64,000 bases of DNA, from contig NZ_JANZKY010000015.1 of the NCBI RefSeq assembly GCF_025770765.1, positions 62,001-126,000 on the forward strand, written 5' to 3'. Under the pieces are notes generated by a model. That model was not told the origin of the DNA. It saw only the letters and a list, made by a program, of their open reading frames with translations, and did no database searches. Shown here one piece after another: positions 1 to 7,234 of the stretch (position 1 is its first letter; each line of letters starts with the position of its first letter). Position numbers and translations under genes: made by a program. Source of the stretch: Propionivibrio soli (GTDB lineage: Bacteria; Pseudomonadota; Gammaproteobacteria; Burkholderiales; Rhodocyclaceae).

Positions 1-33
1 GGATGCCGGAGGGCAGTTCTCGTCGGCTACTGA

Positions 34-231
34 TTCGACGTTCAGGATGGAAGCAAATCGACATCCCTCAACGACTTTCTCGTGGCTAGACACATCCGCC
101 TTGGAGCGGCACTCGGTGCCGACCTCCTGGAGGCCTTCGGAACGTTGATCGGAAACACCGATCGGAAAGCGGAAGAACTGGCGAATGGATTCCTTGCTCG
201 GCTAGAGAGGGAGAAGCGGTTCACCGGCTGA
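34..231 (+). CDS. Short unknown ORF, possibly the broken 3' end of a gene
   Basis: An open frame follows an in-frame TGA at 31-33 and ends at TGA 229-231. The only evident start codon is GTG at 82, which gives 49 residues. The translated end is helical and charged (a run like ARHIRLGAALGADLL, then an Arg/Glu/Lys-rich tail), so it could be the C-terminus of a gene that lies left of the window and has lost its frame. I recognise no family. From 232 to 454 I see no gene. Confidence 0.25.
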   Translation, partial: FDVQDGSKSTSLNDFLVARHIRLGAALGADLLEAFGTLIGNTDRKAEELANGFLARLEREKRFTG

Positions 232-454
232 TTTCGGTCTTGCATCGCGGCGCTGGGACAACACGCCGAAATGCCCAGGGGCAGGATACGAAAGCTGGGT
301 AAATAGCTCGTTGGCTACTGTTCCGTGATCGAAGACGTCGACTTATTGGCCGGAACGGGTGTTAACTTCACCATTCGACGAAGTCAGGAAGCAACCAGAA
401 GCGATCGTCGAATAAGGCGGACGTTTGCTCTGTCCGTATGATTGTTGGTTGATA

Positions 455-484
455 AGGAGACCGGAACCGGTCGGTCTCTTTTGT
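455..484 (+). terminator. Rho-independent terminator before the cassette array
   Basis: Perfect 7-bp stem GAGACCG (457-463) and CGGTCTC (472-478) with an 8-nt loop, followed by TTTTGT. This is a classical intrinsic terminator and would separate whatever is transcribed on the left from the cassette array. Confidence 0.7.
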
Positions 485-493
485 ATTCAATAC

Positions 494-567
494 GTTAGAC
501 GCGTCTCCAACGTGTCCGTATTATTAACAATAACCCGGACGCTTTGGCGTCTGAATAACTGTTATGC
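494..567 (+). other. Palindromic site at the left edge of the array (attC- or attI-like)
   Basis: A nested palindrome: AGACGC (497-502) pairs with GCGTCT near 547-552, and GTGTCCG pairs with CGGACGC. The right part, from TAACAA at 525 to GTTATGC at 561-567, also reads as a short attC-like imperfect inverted repeat. It directly precedes the first complete cassette. The core GTTATGC departs from GTTRRRY, so the exact nature of the site is unsure. Confidence 0.5.
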
Positions 568-584
568 ATCTTAGGAGTCTGTAG

Positions 585-1427
585 TTGACCGAATCTCGTA
601 ACCCATATATCGACGCCAATGGAACTCCGAAACTGAGGCGATCAGTTGTCGGCTTCATCGACATTTTGGGCTATACGGATCTCGTGAAGTCTGCGAAGTC
701 ACGCAAGGAAAGCCAAGACATACTTGATCGCCTTCATAGGACCCTAAAGCGATCGAGAGAACATGTCGATCCGAACCAATCCGAAGACACATTGCGAAGG
801 CTCCGCGATAAGGACTTTTCTGCGTTTCGGGCCTTTACTGACAACATCGTCATTGGTCATCCAATACATGATGATGGCGAAATCGAACTTGGTAGCGTCT
901 TCAACGACCTGTCGTACTTCCAAATGCTCATGACGATGGAAGGATTCTTTGTGCGAGGTGCTATAGCAATTGGCGATCTATATATGGACGACATTGCAGT
1001 TTTCGGTGGAGGATTGATAGAAGCCTACGAAGCCGAAACAACGTTGGCCCGCGATCCGAGAATTGTTCTTGCGCCATCCGCTCAAACTGCAGTGAATCGG
1101 CATCTTGAGTACTACGGCAGAGGTTCTCATGCGCCTCAAAATCGAGACCTTCTCCGTGATAGCGACGGACAATACTTCGTTAACTATCTCGACACTCTCA
1201 TTCCCGAAAACGGCCACTTCTACGAAAAGGAACTTTCTTCTCATAAGGCAAGGATTGAAGAGAAACTAGCGCTACTTAGGTCTCGCCCGCCTGTTTGGGC
1301 AAAGTATCTCTGGGCAGCCAACTACCATAACTATTGGTGCGACCAAAACTCGTGCGTTGACGCATCAATGAAAATTGACACAGAAACTTTTCAACTGTCG
1401 CCCGCTAGGCTGGTGTCAGATGCATAA
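585..1427 (+). CDS. Cassette 1: class III nucleotidyl-cyclase-like protein
   Basis: A 280-residue protein starting at TTG 585 behind a TTAGGAG ribosome site. Seen: a segment VVGFIDILGYTDLV at residues 21-34, a second aspartate in FTDNIVIG (Asp86), then RGAIAIGDLY around 124-133 and a GGGLIEAYEAE segment around 141-151. This order matches the two metal aspartates and the later substrate region of class III adenylate/guanylate cyclase folds, including the stand-alone cyclases of Pycsar anti-phage systems. The usual Asn of the transition-state motif is not evident, so activity is uncertain. No recognised effector gene follows. The stop codon lies inside the left core of the next attC. A non-catalytic cyclase-homology protein is the main alternative. 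Confidence 0.6.
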   Translation: MTESRNPYIDANGTPKLRRSVVGFIDILGYTDLVKSAKSRKESQDILDRLHRTLKRSREHVDPNQSEDTLRRLRDKDFSAFRAFTDNIVIGHPIHDDGEIELGSVFNDLSYFQMLMTMEGFFVRGAIAIGDLYMDDIAVFGGGLIEAYEAETTLARDPRIVLAPSAQTAVNRHLEYYGRGSHAPQNRDLLRDSDGQYFVNYLDTLIPENGHFYEKELSSHKARIEEKLALLRSRPPVWAKYLWAANYHNYWCDQNSCVDASMKIDTETFQLSPARLVSDA

Positions 1428-1488
1428 CCTTTCATTCGAGCGGACCTGCGAGAGAAGCCGCGCAGGCCGCTCAATTCAAACGTTAGCC
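1422..1488 (+). other. attC site 1
   Basis: 67 bp. Left arm GCATAAC..GAGCGGACCTGCG pairs with right arm CGCAGGCCGCTC..GTTAGCC; one unpaired A in the left arm is the extrahelical base expected in attC. Confidence 0.9.
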
Positions 1489-1497
1489 GTCTTAAAC

Positions 1498-1941
1498 ATG
1501 AATCAACCAGTTGTCCGCGAAGTTACGCTGAAAAAAGAGTATTCGTTTCAATACGAGAACTTCGTGTTGTCATCCCAGCACGAGCTCTACCTTGTGCTCG
1601 CCAAAGATGGCTCTTCTGTCAGTGCACTGAAGTTCCGGTTCAGCACATTCAAGTACGGTAGTCCCAATGATGAAGCGCGAGGCAGTCATCCTCTCGCAAA
1701 ATTCGGTTTGGGCTTGTATGGCCTGTATCAAGTCGAGAACTCGCCTTGGATTCATGAACTCATGGTTGCCAACCGGATTCATCCCAGGCATCAGGATTTA
1801 ATGTTTGCTGACCGCAAACACTTTATCGCTTGCTTCAAAGATGTGATGCTGGAGGTTGTCTGTCGTGAATTCGAAGAGATCGAGATCGAAGAGCGCGCTT
1901 TACTGGCTGTTCTTCAGGCGGAGCTGCTGTGCCTAGAATGA
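1498..1941 (+). CDS. Cassette 2: unknown 147-residue protein
   Basis: Starts at ATG 1498, ten bases after the attC 1 core, and stops at TGA 1939 just before attC 2. The same frame is open upstream, but those codons fall inside the attC site. No signal peptide or membrane segment. Residues from about 60 to 115 are the most structured-looking part, with an HPLAKFGLGLYGLYQVE stretch and an aromatic/acidic C-terminal helix. I do not recognise the family. Confidence 0.65.
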   Translation: MNQPVVREVTLKKEYSFQYENFVLSSQHELYLVLAKDGSSVSALKFRFSTFKYGSPNDEARGSHPLAKFGLGLYGLYQVENSPWIHELMVANRIHPRHQDLMFADRKHFIACFKDVMLEVVCREFEEIEIEERALLAVLQAELLCLE

Positions 1942-1948
1942 GCGAGAC

Positions 1949-2044
1949 GGCTAACCCTACAGTCGAGCGGGACAGCCAACAAGCTGCGCTTGTTGGTTCC
2001 CTCCGTGCTTCGCACTCCGGCTGCCCCTCACTTCCACGTTAGGC
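1949..2044 (+). other. attC site 2
   Basis: 96 bp from GGCTAAC to GTTAGGC, with an inner self-complementary part CCAACAAGCTGCGCTTGTTGG. It begins eight bases after the stop of cassette 2. Confidence 0.9.
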
Positions 2045-2061
2045 AACACAGGACGCACCGT

Positions 2062-3060
2062 ATGTCTCTCGCGACTCTCTTCGCGCTGCATGAACGCGAG
2101 AGCCTTTACTCTGGCGCAAATTCTGCAATTTGGCATTCACACCAACTTGCCGACCACCTCGCCAAGGGCAAAATCAGAGAGGAAGACTACGTCGCCACAC
2201 TCGTAACGAATGGCATTCCCCTGCTATTGGACCGCTGGGAGCCACTCCTGCGTCCAAAGGGAATTACCCTAAAGCTCGCTGGTGTGTTCTGTCACGGACA
2301 TCCTCAGGTCTCGTTTGGCGTTCCTCGTAATCAGGTTGAACTCGCCGATCTACTCGTCGTACACCAACATACAAAGGGCACCCGCGTATCGGCTAGAGCC
2401 ATTCTTCTTCAGGCCAAGATGTCGACTGACTCTACGCACAGACTTTCCGCATCAGATCCTCAGCTGCAACTCTTCAGTACTTGGCCGTCGTTCGAGTTTG
2501 TTACGGGTGGTCTTGCTCCTGGGCTTCGCAATATCAAGGAGAAGGGGAAAGGCTCTCGCTACGCACTGATACATGATGGCCCCTCATATCCAGAGCAGAT
2601 TACGTGGACTGATCAATGTCCTTGGGCGGCAAGTCCAGCAACGCCGATGCTTACCGCTGATCGCTCGTTAGCGCGTCTGCTTGGCGACATACTCTTAAAT
2701 AAGGACGGCAGGCCATTTCAACTCGGAAAACCCAAAGATGATTGGTCTCGCACGATTCAAGAGTTACTTGAGACGACGGGGAAGCGTACGTACAGGCGCG
2801 CCAATATCAAGCGTGGGCCTACGCCGCGCATCACCGGCAATCTTGTCGGCTCTGGTGTAATGCTTGCCTACGCGCCTCATCTGCAGTTTCCTTTCCCATT
2901 TTCGGCATCCAGAGTTTCCATTCTCGACCGCTACTTCGGAGCGACGCCAACCTCACAGGGCGACGGTAGCGACAACATGTCACCACCAGCAGAGCAGCCT
3001 GATCTCCCCCCCGGAGGGATTTCAAGCCTGATCATCGAAACAGCCGAAGGTGCAGGCTAA
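2062..3060 (+). CDS. Cassette 3: PD-(D/E)XK nuclease-like unknown protein
   Basis: 332 residues; ATG 2062 is the first Met after the attC 2 core. Seen: ELADLLVV at 93-100 followed 13 residues later by ILLQAK (114-119). An acidic residue pair (Glu93, Asp96) plus a hydrophobic strand ending in QxK (Gln117, Lys119) is the layout of the PD-(D/E)XK nuclease core in its QxK variant. A segment QLQLFSTWPSFEF around 153-165 follows, and the C-terminus is proline-rich and probably disordered. Proteins of this type occur in restriction and defence loci, but that role is inference. Alternative: a non-nuclease protein with a chance motif. Confidence 0.6.
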   Translation: MSLATLFALHERESLYSGANSAIWHSHQLADHLAKGKIREEDYVATLVTNGIPLLLDRWEPLLRPKGITLKLAGVFCHGHPQVSFGVPRNQVELADLLVVHQHTKGTRVSARAILLQAKMSTDSTHRLSASDPQLQLFSTWPSFEFVTGGLAPGLRNIKEKGKGSRYALIHDGPSYPEQITWTDQCPWAASPATPMLTADRSLARLLGDILLNKDGRPFQLGKPKDDWSRTIQELLETTGKRTYRRANIKRGPTPRITGNLVGSGVMLAYAPHLQFPFPFSASRVSILDRYFGATPTSQGDGSDNMSPPAEQPDLPPGGISSLIIETAEGAG

Positions 3061-3074
3061 GTGGCGCAGGTGTT

Positions 3075-3173
3075 GCCTAACAACTCCGTCGAGAGGGACG
3101 GTTTGCAAGCTGCGCTTGCAAATACCCTCCGCCGCTTCGCGGCTCCGGCCGCCCCTCACGTCAAACGTTAGCG
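3075..3173 (+). other. attC site 3
   Basis: 99 bp from GCCTAAC to GTTAGCG. It contains an inner stem TTTGCAAGCTGCGCTTGCAAA and a second GCCGCTTCGCGGC-type stem. It has a very regular, intact appearance. Confidence 0.9.
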
Positions 3174-3176
3174 CTC

Positions 3177-3827
3177 ATGAGCCCCGAGCTAGAGCAGCGC
3201 ATTGCACACATCGAGAGCCTTAAGGACGCTCATCTCGCTTTGGCTATGGAGATGCTCAAGGCCGATGGCGGAACGATGTACTCGCTCGACATGCTTGCCG
3301 CCGCAGCGATCAAGAGATCAATGGCGCAATGCGCCGGCTTCGCGTCGTTGGTGCGAGATAAGAACTATGTCTGTGCAGCTTCGCTGTTACGACTTCAACT
3401 CGATAGTTGCATGAGGTTCTTTGCGGCTTTCATCGTCAAGGAGCCACACGAATTTGCGAGCCAAGTTCTCCATGGAACCCCTATTCGGAAGCTAAAGGAC
3501 CGGAATGGAAAGTTCATGACCGACAAGCACCTCGTGGACCTTCTTGGGAAGAAGTACAGTTGGATGCCGAGAGTCTACGATTCAACGTCGGGATTCATAC
3601 ATCTCTCACAAAAGCACATTTTCACGGTGTTCCAAGATTGGGAGGGGAACGGGAAGTTCTCAGCGAGAATTGGTGCTGACGACAGAGACATTCCCGAAGA
3701 CCTTTGGATTGAACTGGCAGATGGTTTTCTTGCGGCAACGGATGCATTGTTCGAGTATCTGAAGGGATGGACCCTTACCAAGAAACACCCAGAACTTGCC
3801 AGCCAGGCCCGAAAACATGAGCGCTAA
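3177..3827 (+). CDS. Cassette 4: unknown all-alpha protein
   Basis: 216 residues, ATG 3177 three bases after the attC 3 core. Predicted mostly helical, soluble, with a Cys-rich first half (CAGFASLV, DSCMRFF). A conserved-looking block around residues 140-151 reads STSGFIHLSQKH, preceded by an MTDKHLVDLL helix. It resembles helical hypothetical proteins common in cassettes and defence contexts (DUF5677-like in my recollection), but I cannot confirm a family. It is the second of three adjacent soluble unknowns (cassettes 3, 4 and 6). Confidence 0.6.
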   Translation: MSPELEQRIAHIESLKDAHLALAMEMLKADGGTMYSLDMLAAAAIKRSMAQCAGFASLVRDKNYVCAASLLRLQLDSCMRFFAAFIVKEPHEFASQVLHGTPIRKLKDRNGKFMTDKHLVDLLGKKYSWMPRVYDSTSGFIHLSQKHIFTVFQDWEGNGKFSARIGADDRDIPEDLWIELADGFLAATDALFEYLKGWTLTKKHPELASQARKHER

Positions 3828-3887
3828 CCTTGCAGTGGAGCGGACGCTTCGCCTATCGGCTTGGCGTCACTCACTTTCACGTTAGCC
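3822..3887 (+). other. attC site 4
   Basis: 66 bp from CGCTAAC (overlapping the TAA stop of cassette 4) to GTTAGCC; arms GGAGCGGACGC and GGCGTCACTC pair with a bulge. Confidence 0.9.
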
Positions 3888-3892
3888 GTTCC

Positions 3893-4357
3893 ATGGCCGA
3901 TACCCGCCCAACACCACTCTCGTTCTTTGCAGCGCTTAAGCTCTGTTTGCTTCTGCTCGTATCGCCGCGTCGATTCATCGAGATCGAGCGTGCAGATCAG
4001 GAAACGCGAAACAACTACACCGGCTATTCTGAGCCACGCCACCGCGTATATGTCATTCGGGCCGCATTTTTCAAATCGCTTGCTCTTGTGTTGGGGTTTT
4101 CGGTTCTCGGGTATGCCACCGGGCATTTGATGCATCTGCTAGGCCGATGTGCCACGTCCGAAACCGTTGTTTGGCTCCAGATCGTAGGAGCGGGCCTTCT
4201 CCTTTGGGGCACACTATTTGTTCGCGGCTGGGAAGTTCAGTCTTTTTCCGGGGTGCAATTCTCTGAGCGAGTCAATCAATGGCTATACCGCGCGCTCTAT
4301 TGCCTTGGTACTACGGCTATTGTTTACTCGCTATCGTTTCCCCAATGCGGAGCGTAA
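3893..4357 (+). CDS. Cassette 5: small membrane protein
   Basis: 154 residues from ATG 3893, five bases after the attC 4 core. A hydrophobic amphipathic stretch at residues 9-24 is followed by three likely membrane helices near 58-80, 91-111 and 131-149, with a basic cytoplasmic-looking loop in between. No recognised family. Small membrane proteins of unknown role are frequent in cassette arrays. Confidence 0.6.
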   Translation: MADTRPTPLSFFAALKLCLLLLVSPRRFIEIERADQETRNNYTGYSEPRHRVYVIRAAFFKSLALVLGFSVLGYATGHLMHLLGRCATSETVVWLQIVGAGLLLWGTLFVRGWEVQSFSGVQFSERVNQWLYRALYCLGTTAIVYSLSFPQCGA

Positions 4358-4358
4358 C

Positions 4359-4448
4359 GGCTAACAATTCGGTCAAGGCCGCTCCCTGCGGTCGCTGGGC
4401 GCTGCGCGATAAAGCTCCGCGCAGCGCCCCTTACCTTCGACGTTAGGC
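4359..4448 (+). other. attC site 5
   Basis: 90 bp from GGCTAAC to GTTAGGC; an inner stem GGGCGCTGCGCG pairs with CGCGCAGCGCCC, one of the longest arms in the array. Confidence 0.9.
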
Positions 4449-4456
4449 GGCAGAAC

Positions 4457-5215
4457 ATGGTCCCTTCTGAATCACCTTCTCCGTTGCCTTGGGTCGAGGC
4501 GTTGCGGTCAATTGGTGAAAGTGTGGCGCGCGTTATGCAAGCCTTCTCAGCCAACGTACTACCATCGGTCGTTGCTCTTGCAGAGGGCATACGAAAGCTC
4601 CCGGATGAATTGCGCCCCATGGTTCGCTCCTTGGCAGAACGTGGTTGGTTTATTTCCGGTGAAATGGGCATGTCCGAGCTGCGCCACTTTCAACACTTAT
4701 CAGGCTCTTCTACCCCGGAAGAAGTGGACGCCATGTTGGCGCAATGGATCGAGAACGAAATTGATCGTATCTATGCAACCGCAGTGCAGCACTTCCCGAA
4801 GCGCCAAGCCATATTGGCCGCCGCCTTTAACGCACACAGAACCGGCATATATGAACTGTCCATTCCTGCGCTCTTGATACAGGTCGAAGGCATGTGCATC
4901 GAGACTCTGGGAAGGAAGTTGTTCGCCACGAAAGGTGGAATTCCAAGAACAAAAGAAGTGACAGACGCGCTAATCGACGGTGCTTTCTCTGAGGTCATTT
5001 TCCTTCCGCTAAGGGAAGCAAACGGCTTTACCGCAAGCAACGACACGAGACGCAACTGGCCCAACTCTCCCAATCGGCATGAGATTCTGCACGGCATCTC
5101 TACAGACTATCCGAGCAAGCTAAATAGCCAGAAAGCCATTTCCTTGTTGGAGTATTTCGTGACTTTCGTTGCAGCAGAAAAGGCGGAGGGGCCAAGTGGC
5201 ACATCTGCCGCCTAA
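4457..5215 (+). CDS. Cassette 6: HEPN-like unknown protein with an R-x4-H motif
   Basis: 252 residues from ATG 4457. Largely helical and soluble. Near the C-terminus it has SPNRHEILHG, giving Arg207-x4-His212, the R-x(4-6)-H pattern of HEPN-fold ribonucleases, followed by a DYPSKLNSQKAISLLEYF helix (about 217-234). In HEPN RNases the Arg and His pair across a dimer to cut RNA, and many act in abortive infection or toxin-antitoxin systems. Here the assignment rests on motif position and helicity only. No antitoxin-like partner is in the same cassette. Stop TAA overlaps attC 6. Confidence 0.6.
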   Translation: MVPSESPSPLPWVEALRSIGESVARVMQAFSANVLPSVVALAEGIRKLPDELRPMVRSLAERGWFISGEMGMSELRHFQHLSGSSTPEEVDAMLAQWIENEIDRIYATAVQHFPKRQAILAAAFNAHRTGIYELSIPALLIQVEGMCIETLGRKLFATKGGIPRTKEVTDALIDGAFSEVIFLPLREANGFTASNDTRRNWPNSPNRHEILHGISTDYPSKLNSQKAISLLEYFVTFVAAEKAEGPSGTSAA

Positions 5216-5279
5216 CCCTTCGGTCAACACGGACCTTGCGAATAAAGCCGCGCAAGGCCGGTGAATTCAGACGTTGGGC
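5210..5279 (+). other. attC site 6
   Basis: 70 bp from GCCTAAC to GTTGGGC; arms GGACCTTGCG and CGCAAGGCCGG pair, with an unpaired base in the left arm. Confidence 0.9.
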
Positions 5280-5282
5280 GTC

Positions 5283-5396
5283 ATGGAATGGTGTTGCGTT
5301 ATGCTGACTAGGCCACTTAGTGCGGAGTATGTTGTTCCACCGATTGAGAATGTTTGCTCTGATGCTTTCACTGTCGGTAATGGTTGTTCGACGTAA
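5283..5396 (+). CDS. Cassette 7: 37-residue leader ORF coupled to the cupin gene
   Basis: ATG 5283 lies four bases after the attC 6 core; the frame ends at TAA 5394-5396, which overlaps the AAGGAG ribosome site (5395-5400) of the following cupin gene. The peptide is Cys-containing and not membrane-spanning (contains VVPPIENVCSDAFTVG). An internal ATG at 5301 could be an alternative start. The geometry suggests a translated leader that couples or controls cupin translation. It could also be a chance frame within a cassette's own promoter region. Confidence 0.4.
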   Translation: MEWCCVMLTRPLSAEYVVPPIENVCSDAFTVGNGCST

Positions 5397-5410
5397 GGAG
5401 ATATTTCGCT

Positions 5411-5722
5411 GTGAAGGTATTCCGAAGCAAGAAATTCAAGGCAAGTCGACCGTGGGGCGCAGAAAACGTCGCCAACATGGCAGGTACCACGGTACGCCTC
5501 CACTGGACGGATCAGCCGTACAAATGGCACACCAACGACGGCGAGGAAGTATTCGCTGTCCTTGATGGTACTGTCGACATGCACTACCGAGCCTCAGGGG
5601 TAGAGCAAGTAGTGACGTTAGAGACCGGTGACGTTTTCTTCGCAGAGGTCGGGTGTGAGCATGTTGCACACCCTCGCGGTGAAGCCCGTATTCTGGTCGT
5701 CGAACGAGAAGGTAGCGTCTGA
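5411..5722 (+). CDS. Cassette 7: cupin-domain protein
   Basis: 103 residues from GTG 5411 with AAGGAG ten bases upstream; no ATG gives a better start. A single small beta-barrel cupin: motif 1 region YKWHTNDGEEVFAVLDG (His, Glu) and motif 2 region GDVFFAEVGCEHVAHP (His). Members bind a metal or act as sugar-isomerase-like or sensor proteins; the substrate cannot be told. Unlike the other cassettes the gene starts about 130 bases after the attC core, leaving room for its own promoter or leader. Confidence 0.75.
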   Translation: MKVFRSKKFKASRPWGAENVANMAGTTVRLHWTDQPYKWHTNDGEEVFAVLDGTVDMHYRASGVEQVVTLETGDVFFAEVGCEHVAHPRGEARILVVEREGSV

Positions 5723-5728
5723 TATGGC

Positions 5729-5771
5729 GCCCAACGTTTCGGTCGGCCGCCTCTCACCTCGGATGTTAGCA
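5729..5771 (+). other. attC site 7 (short, degenerate)
   Basis: Cores GCCCAAC and GTTAGCA are present 43 bp apart, but the inner arms (TTCGGTCGGC and CACCTCGGAT) pair only partly. Position between two cassettes supports it as an attC remnant or a minimal site. Confidence 0.6.
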
Positions 5772-5778
5772 ATCGGAG

Positions 5779-6453
5779 ATGTTCGTGTTAGGAACCTTGA
5801 AGTTCGCGGTTGTTCTTCTTGCCCTTATCCCTCTCGATGGCATGGCTGTTGAGGTATTTGACAGTTTTCCCAACGAAATACGAGCCAGCGATCGATACGT
5901 CATTTATTCGTACGGGCTAATTGTAGAGGGTAGCGATCCGACGCCTGTCCATCCGACGCGCGGCATTTACGACTTCCCCGCGATTAAGCAGGCGCTGTTC
6001 ATGAATGGGGATTTCAATCTCATCGCACCCCAGCGACCTAAGAACACCGAAATCCGCTCGTACGTAGCGACTCTCGAGTCATGGGTTCGACGCTTGGTGG
6101 CCGCAGGAGTCAAGCCGAGTCGAATCACTCTCGTCGGATTTTCTCGAGGCGGCCAGCTGACGGCATACGCTTCTGGTCGCCTCGTCGACCTTGAATTGAA
6201 TACGGCAATCATGGGCGCGTGCAGCAATGGGGACATAGACCGTGATCCACCTCTAACGCTGAGCGGAAATTTCATGTCCATCTATGACGCCAAGGATTCG
6301 GTGCTGTCGTGCGAGAAGATCGCAACGCGAAGTAGGCTCACCTCGTTTGAAGAGATTGCGATCTCAACAGGCAAGGGGCACGCAGCCTTCTTTCGTCCAT
6401 TGCCGGAGTGGGTAGATCCATTAAAGCAATGGATACAAAAGACCAATCGCTAA
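5779..6453 (+). CDS. Cassette 8: secreted alpha/beta hydrolase
   Basis: 224 residues from ATG 5779. An N-terminal signal peptide (hydrophobic 7-19, likely cut after GMA near residue 23) predicts export. The nucleophile elbow GFSRGG places Ser121; Asp169 or Asp172 in YDAKDS and His200 in GKGHAAF complete a plausible catalytic triad in the right order. This is a serine esterase/lipase/peptidase-like fold; the substrate is unknown. It is the only clearly exported enzyme in the array. Confidence 0.75.
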   Translation: MFVLGTLKFAVVLLALIPLDGMAVEVFDSFPNEIRASDRYVIYSYGLIVEGSDPTPVHPTRGIYDFPAIKQALFMNGDFNLIAPQRPKNTEIRSYVATLESWVRRLVAAGVKPSRITLVGFSRGGQLTAYASGRLVDLELNTAIMGACSNGDIDRDPPLTLSGNFMSIYDAKDSVLSCEKIATRSRLTSFEEIAISTGKGHAAFFRPLPEWVDPLKQWIQKTNR

Positions 6454-6508
6454 CAACCCCATGCACGCGACGAGCGAAGACGCACGCACGTGACGACGAA
6501 CGTTAACC
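6448..6508 (+). other. attC site 8
   Basis: 61 bp from CGCTAAC (overlapping the TAA stop) to GTTAACC; arms GCACGCGACGAGCG and the GCACGTGACGACGAA side pair imperfectly. Confidence 0.75.
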
Positions 6509-6520
6509 CGCACAACCGAA

Positions 6521-7186
6521 ATGCACTGCGCCATCCTCTGGGACAACGACGGAGTTCTGGTAGACAGCGAGCGCCTCTTCTATGAGGCGAACCGAACCTA
6601 CTTCGCGGACCTCGGCATCGACTTGGATGTCAGCCTCTACTTCGAACACTTTCTGTGCAACAACGCGGGCTTGTGGCATCTCTTGCGAGACAGGGGTTGG
6701 GACGATCAGCGCATCGCCGAAGGGCGAGCTCAGCGCAATCGCCTCTACGCATCTCTCCTGCGTGAATCGCCAAACCTGATCAACCCGGGCATTGAGAGTG
6801 TTCTCGAAGAGTTCGTCGGCTCTTGCCGCATGGCGGTCGTCACAAGCTCCGCGCGCGAGCACTTTGATCAGATTCACGGTCGCACAAACCTCCTTAGGCA
6901 CTTTGAGCTTGTGGTTGCCGCGGGAGACTACGCACGAGAGAAGCCGGACCCCGAGCCCTACCAAGTCGCTATGAACCGGCTATCCGTCGAGCCCAGAGAC
7001 TGTATCGCGGTCGAAGACTCGCCTCGAGGGTTGCGCGCGGCAACCGCTGCTGGCATCGATTGCATCGTCCTGCGCTCCGAACTTACTGAGCAGCATTCGT
7101 TCGAAGATGCATTCGCCACCGTTGACTCGCCAATTGAACTTGGTTGGGAACTTCGTCGCTGGCTGGCGCGACGCAGTGCGGCCTAA
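6521..7186 (+). CDS. Cassette 9: HAD-family phosphatase/phosphoglucomutase-like
   Basis: 221 residues from ATG 6521. All HAD motifs are visible: DNDG (nucleophile Asp8, acid Asp10), VVTSS ending near 110, Lys141 in REKPDPEPY, and EDSPRG at 165-170. The alpha-helical cap after motif I is of the beta-phosphoglucomutase/phosphoglycolate phosphatase type. It hydrolyses or transfers phosphate on a small metabolite in the cytoplasm; the substrate cannot be read from sequence. Confidence 0.85.
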   Translation: MHCAILWDNDGVLVDSERLFYEANRTYFADLGIDLDVSLYFEHFLCNNAGLWHLLRDRGWDDQRIAEGRAQRNRLYASLLRESPNLINPGIESVLEEFVGSCRMAVVTSSAREHFDQIHGRTNLLRHFELVVAAGDYAREKPDPEPYQVAMNRLSVEPRDCIAVEDSPRGLRAATAAGIDCIVLRSELTEQHSFEDAFATVDSPIELGWELRRWLARRSAA

Positions 7187-7211
7187 CCTTCGCTCAGCTT
7201 AACCGTTGGGC
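7181..7211 (+). other. attC remnant 9 (cores only)
   Basis: GCCTAAC (overlapping the TAA stop of cassette 9) and GTTGGGC lie only 31 bp apart, too close for a normal folded site. It looks like an attC that lost its central arms by deletion. Confidence 0.55.
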
Positions 7212-7234
7212 TGCACGCTGTTTTAGAGGCATAC

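Noticed and set aside
1990-2061. Upstream extension of the cassette 3 gene
   Set aside because: It would place the start codon inside attC site 2; ATG 2062 fits cassette layout.
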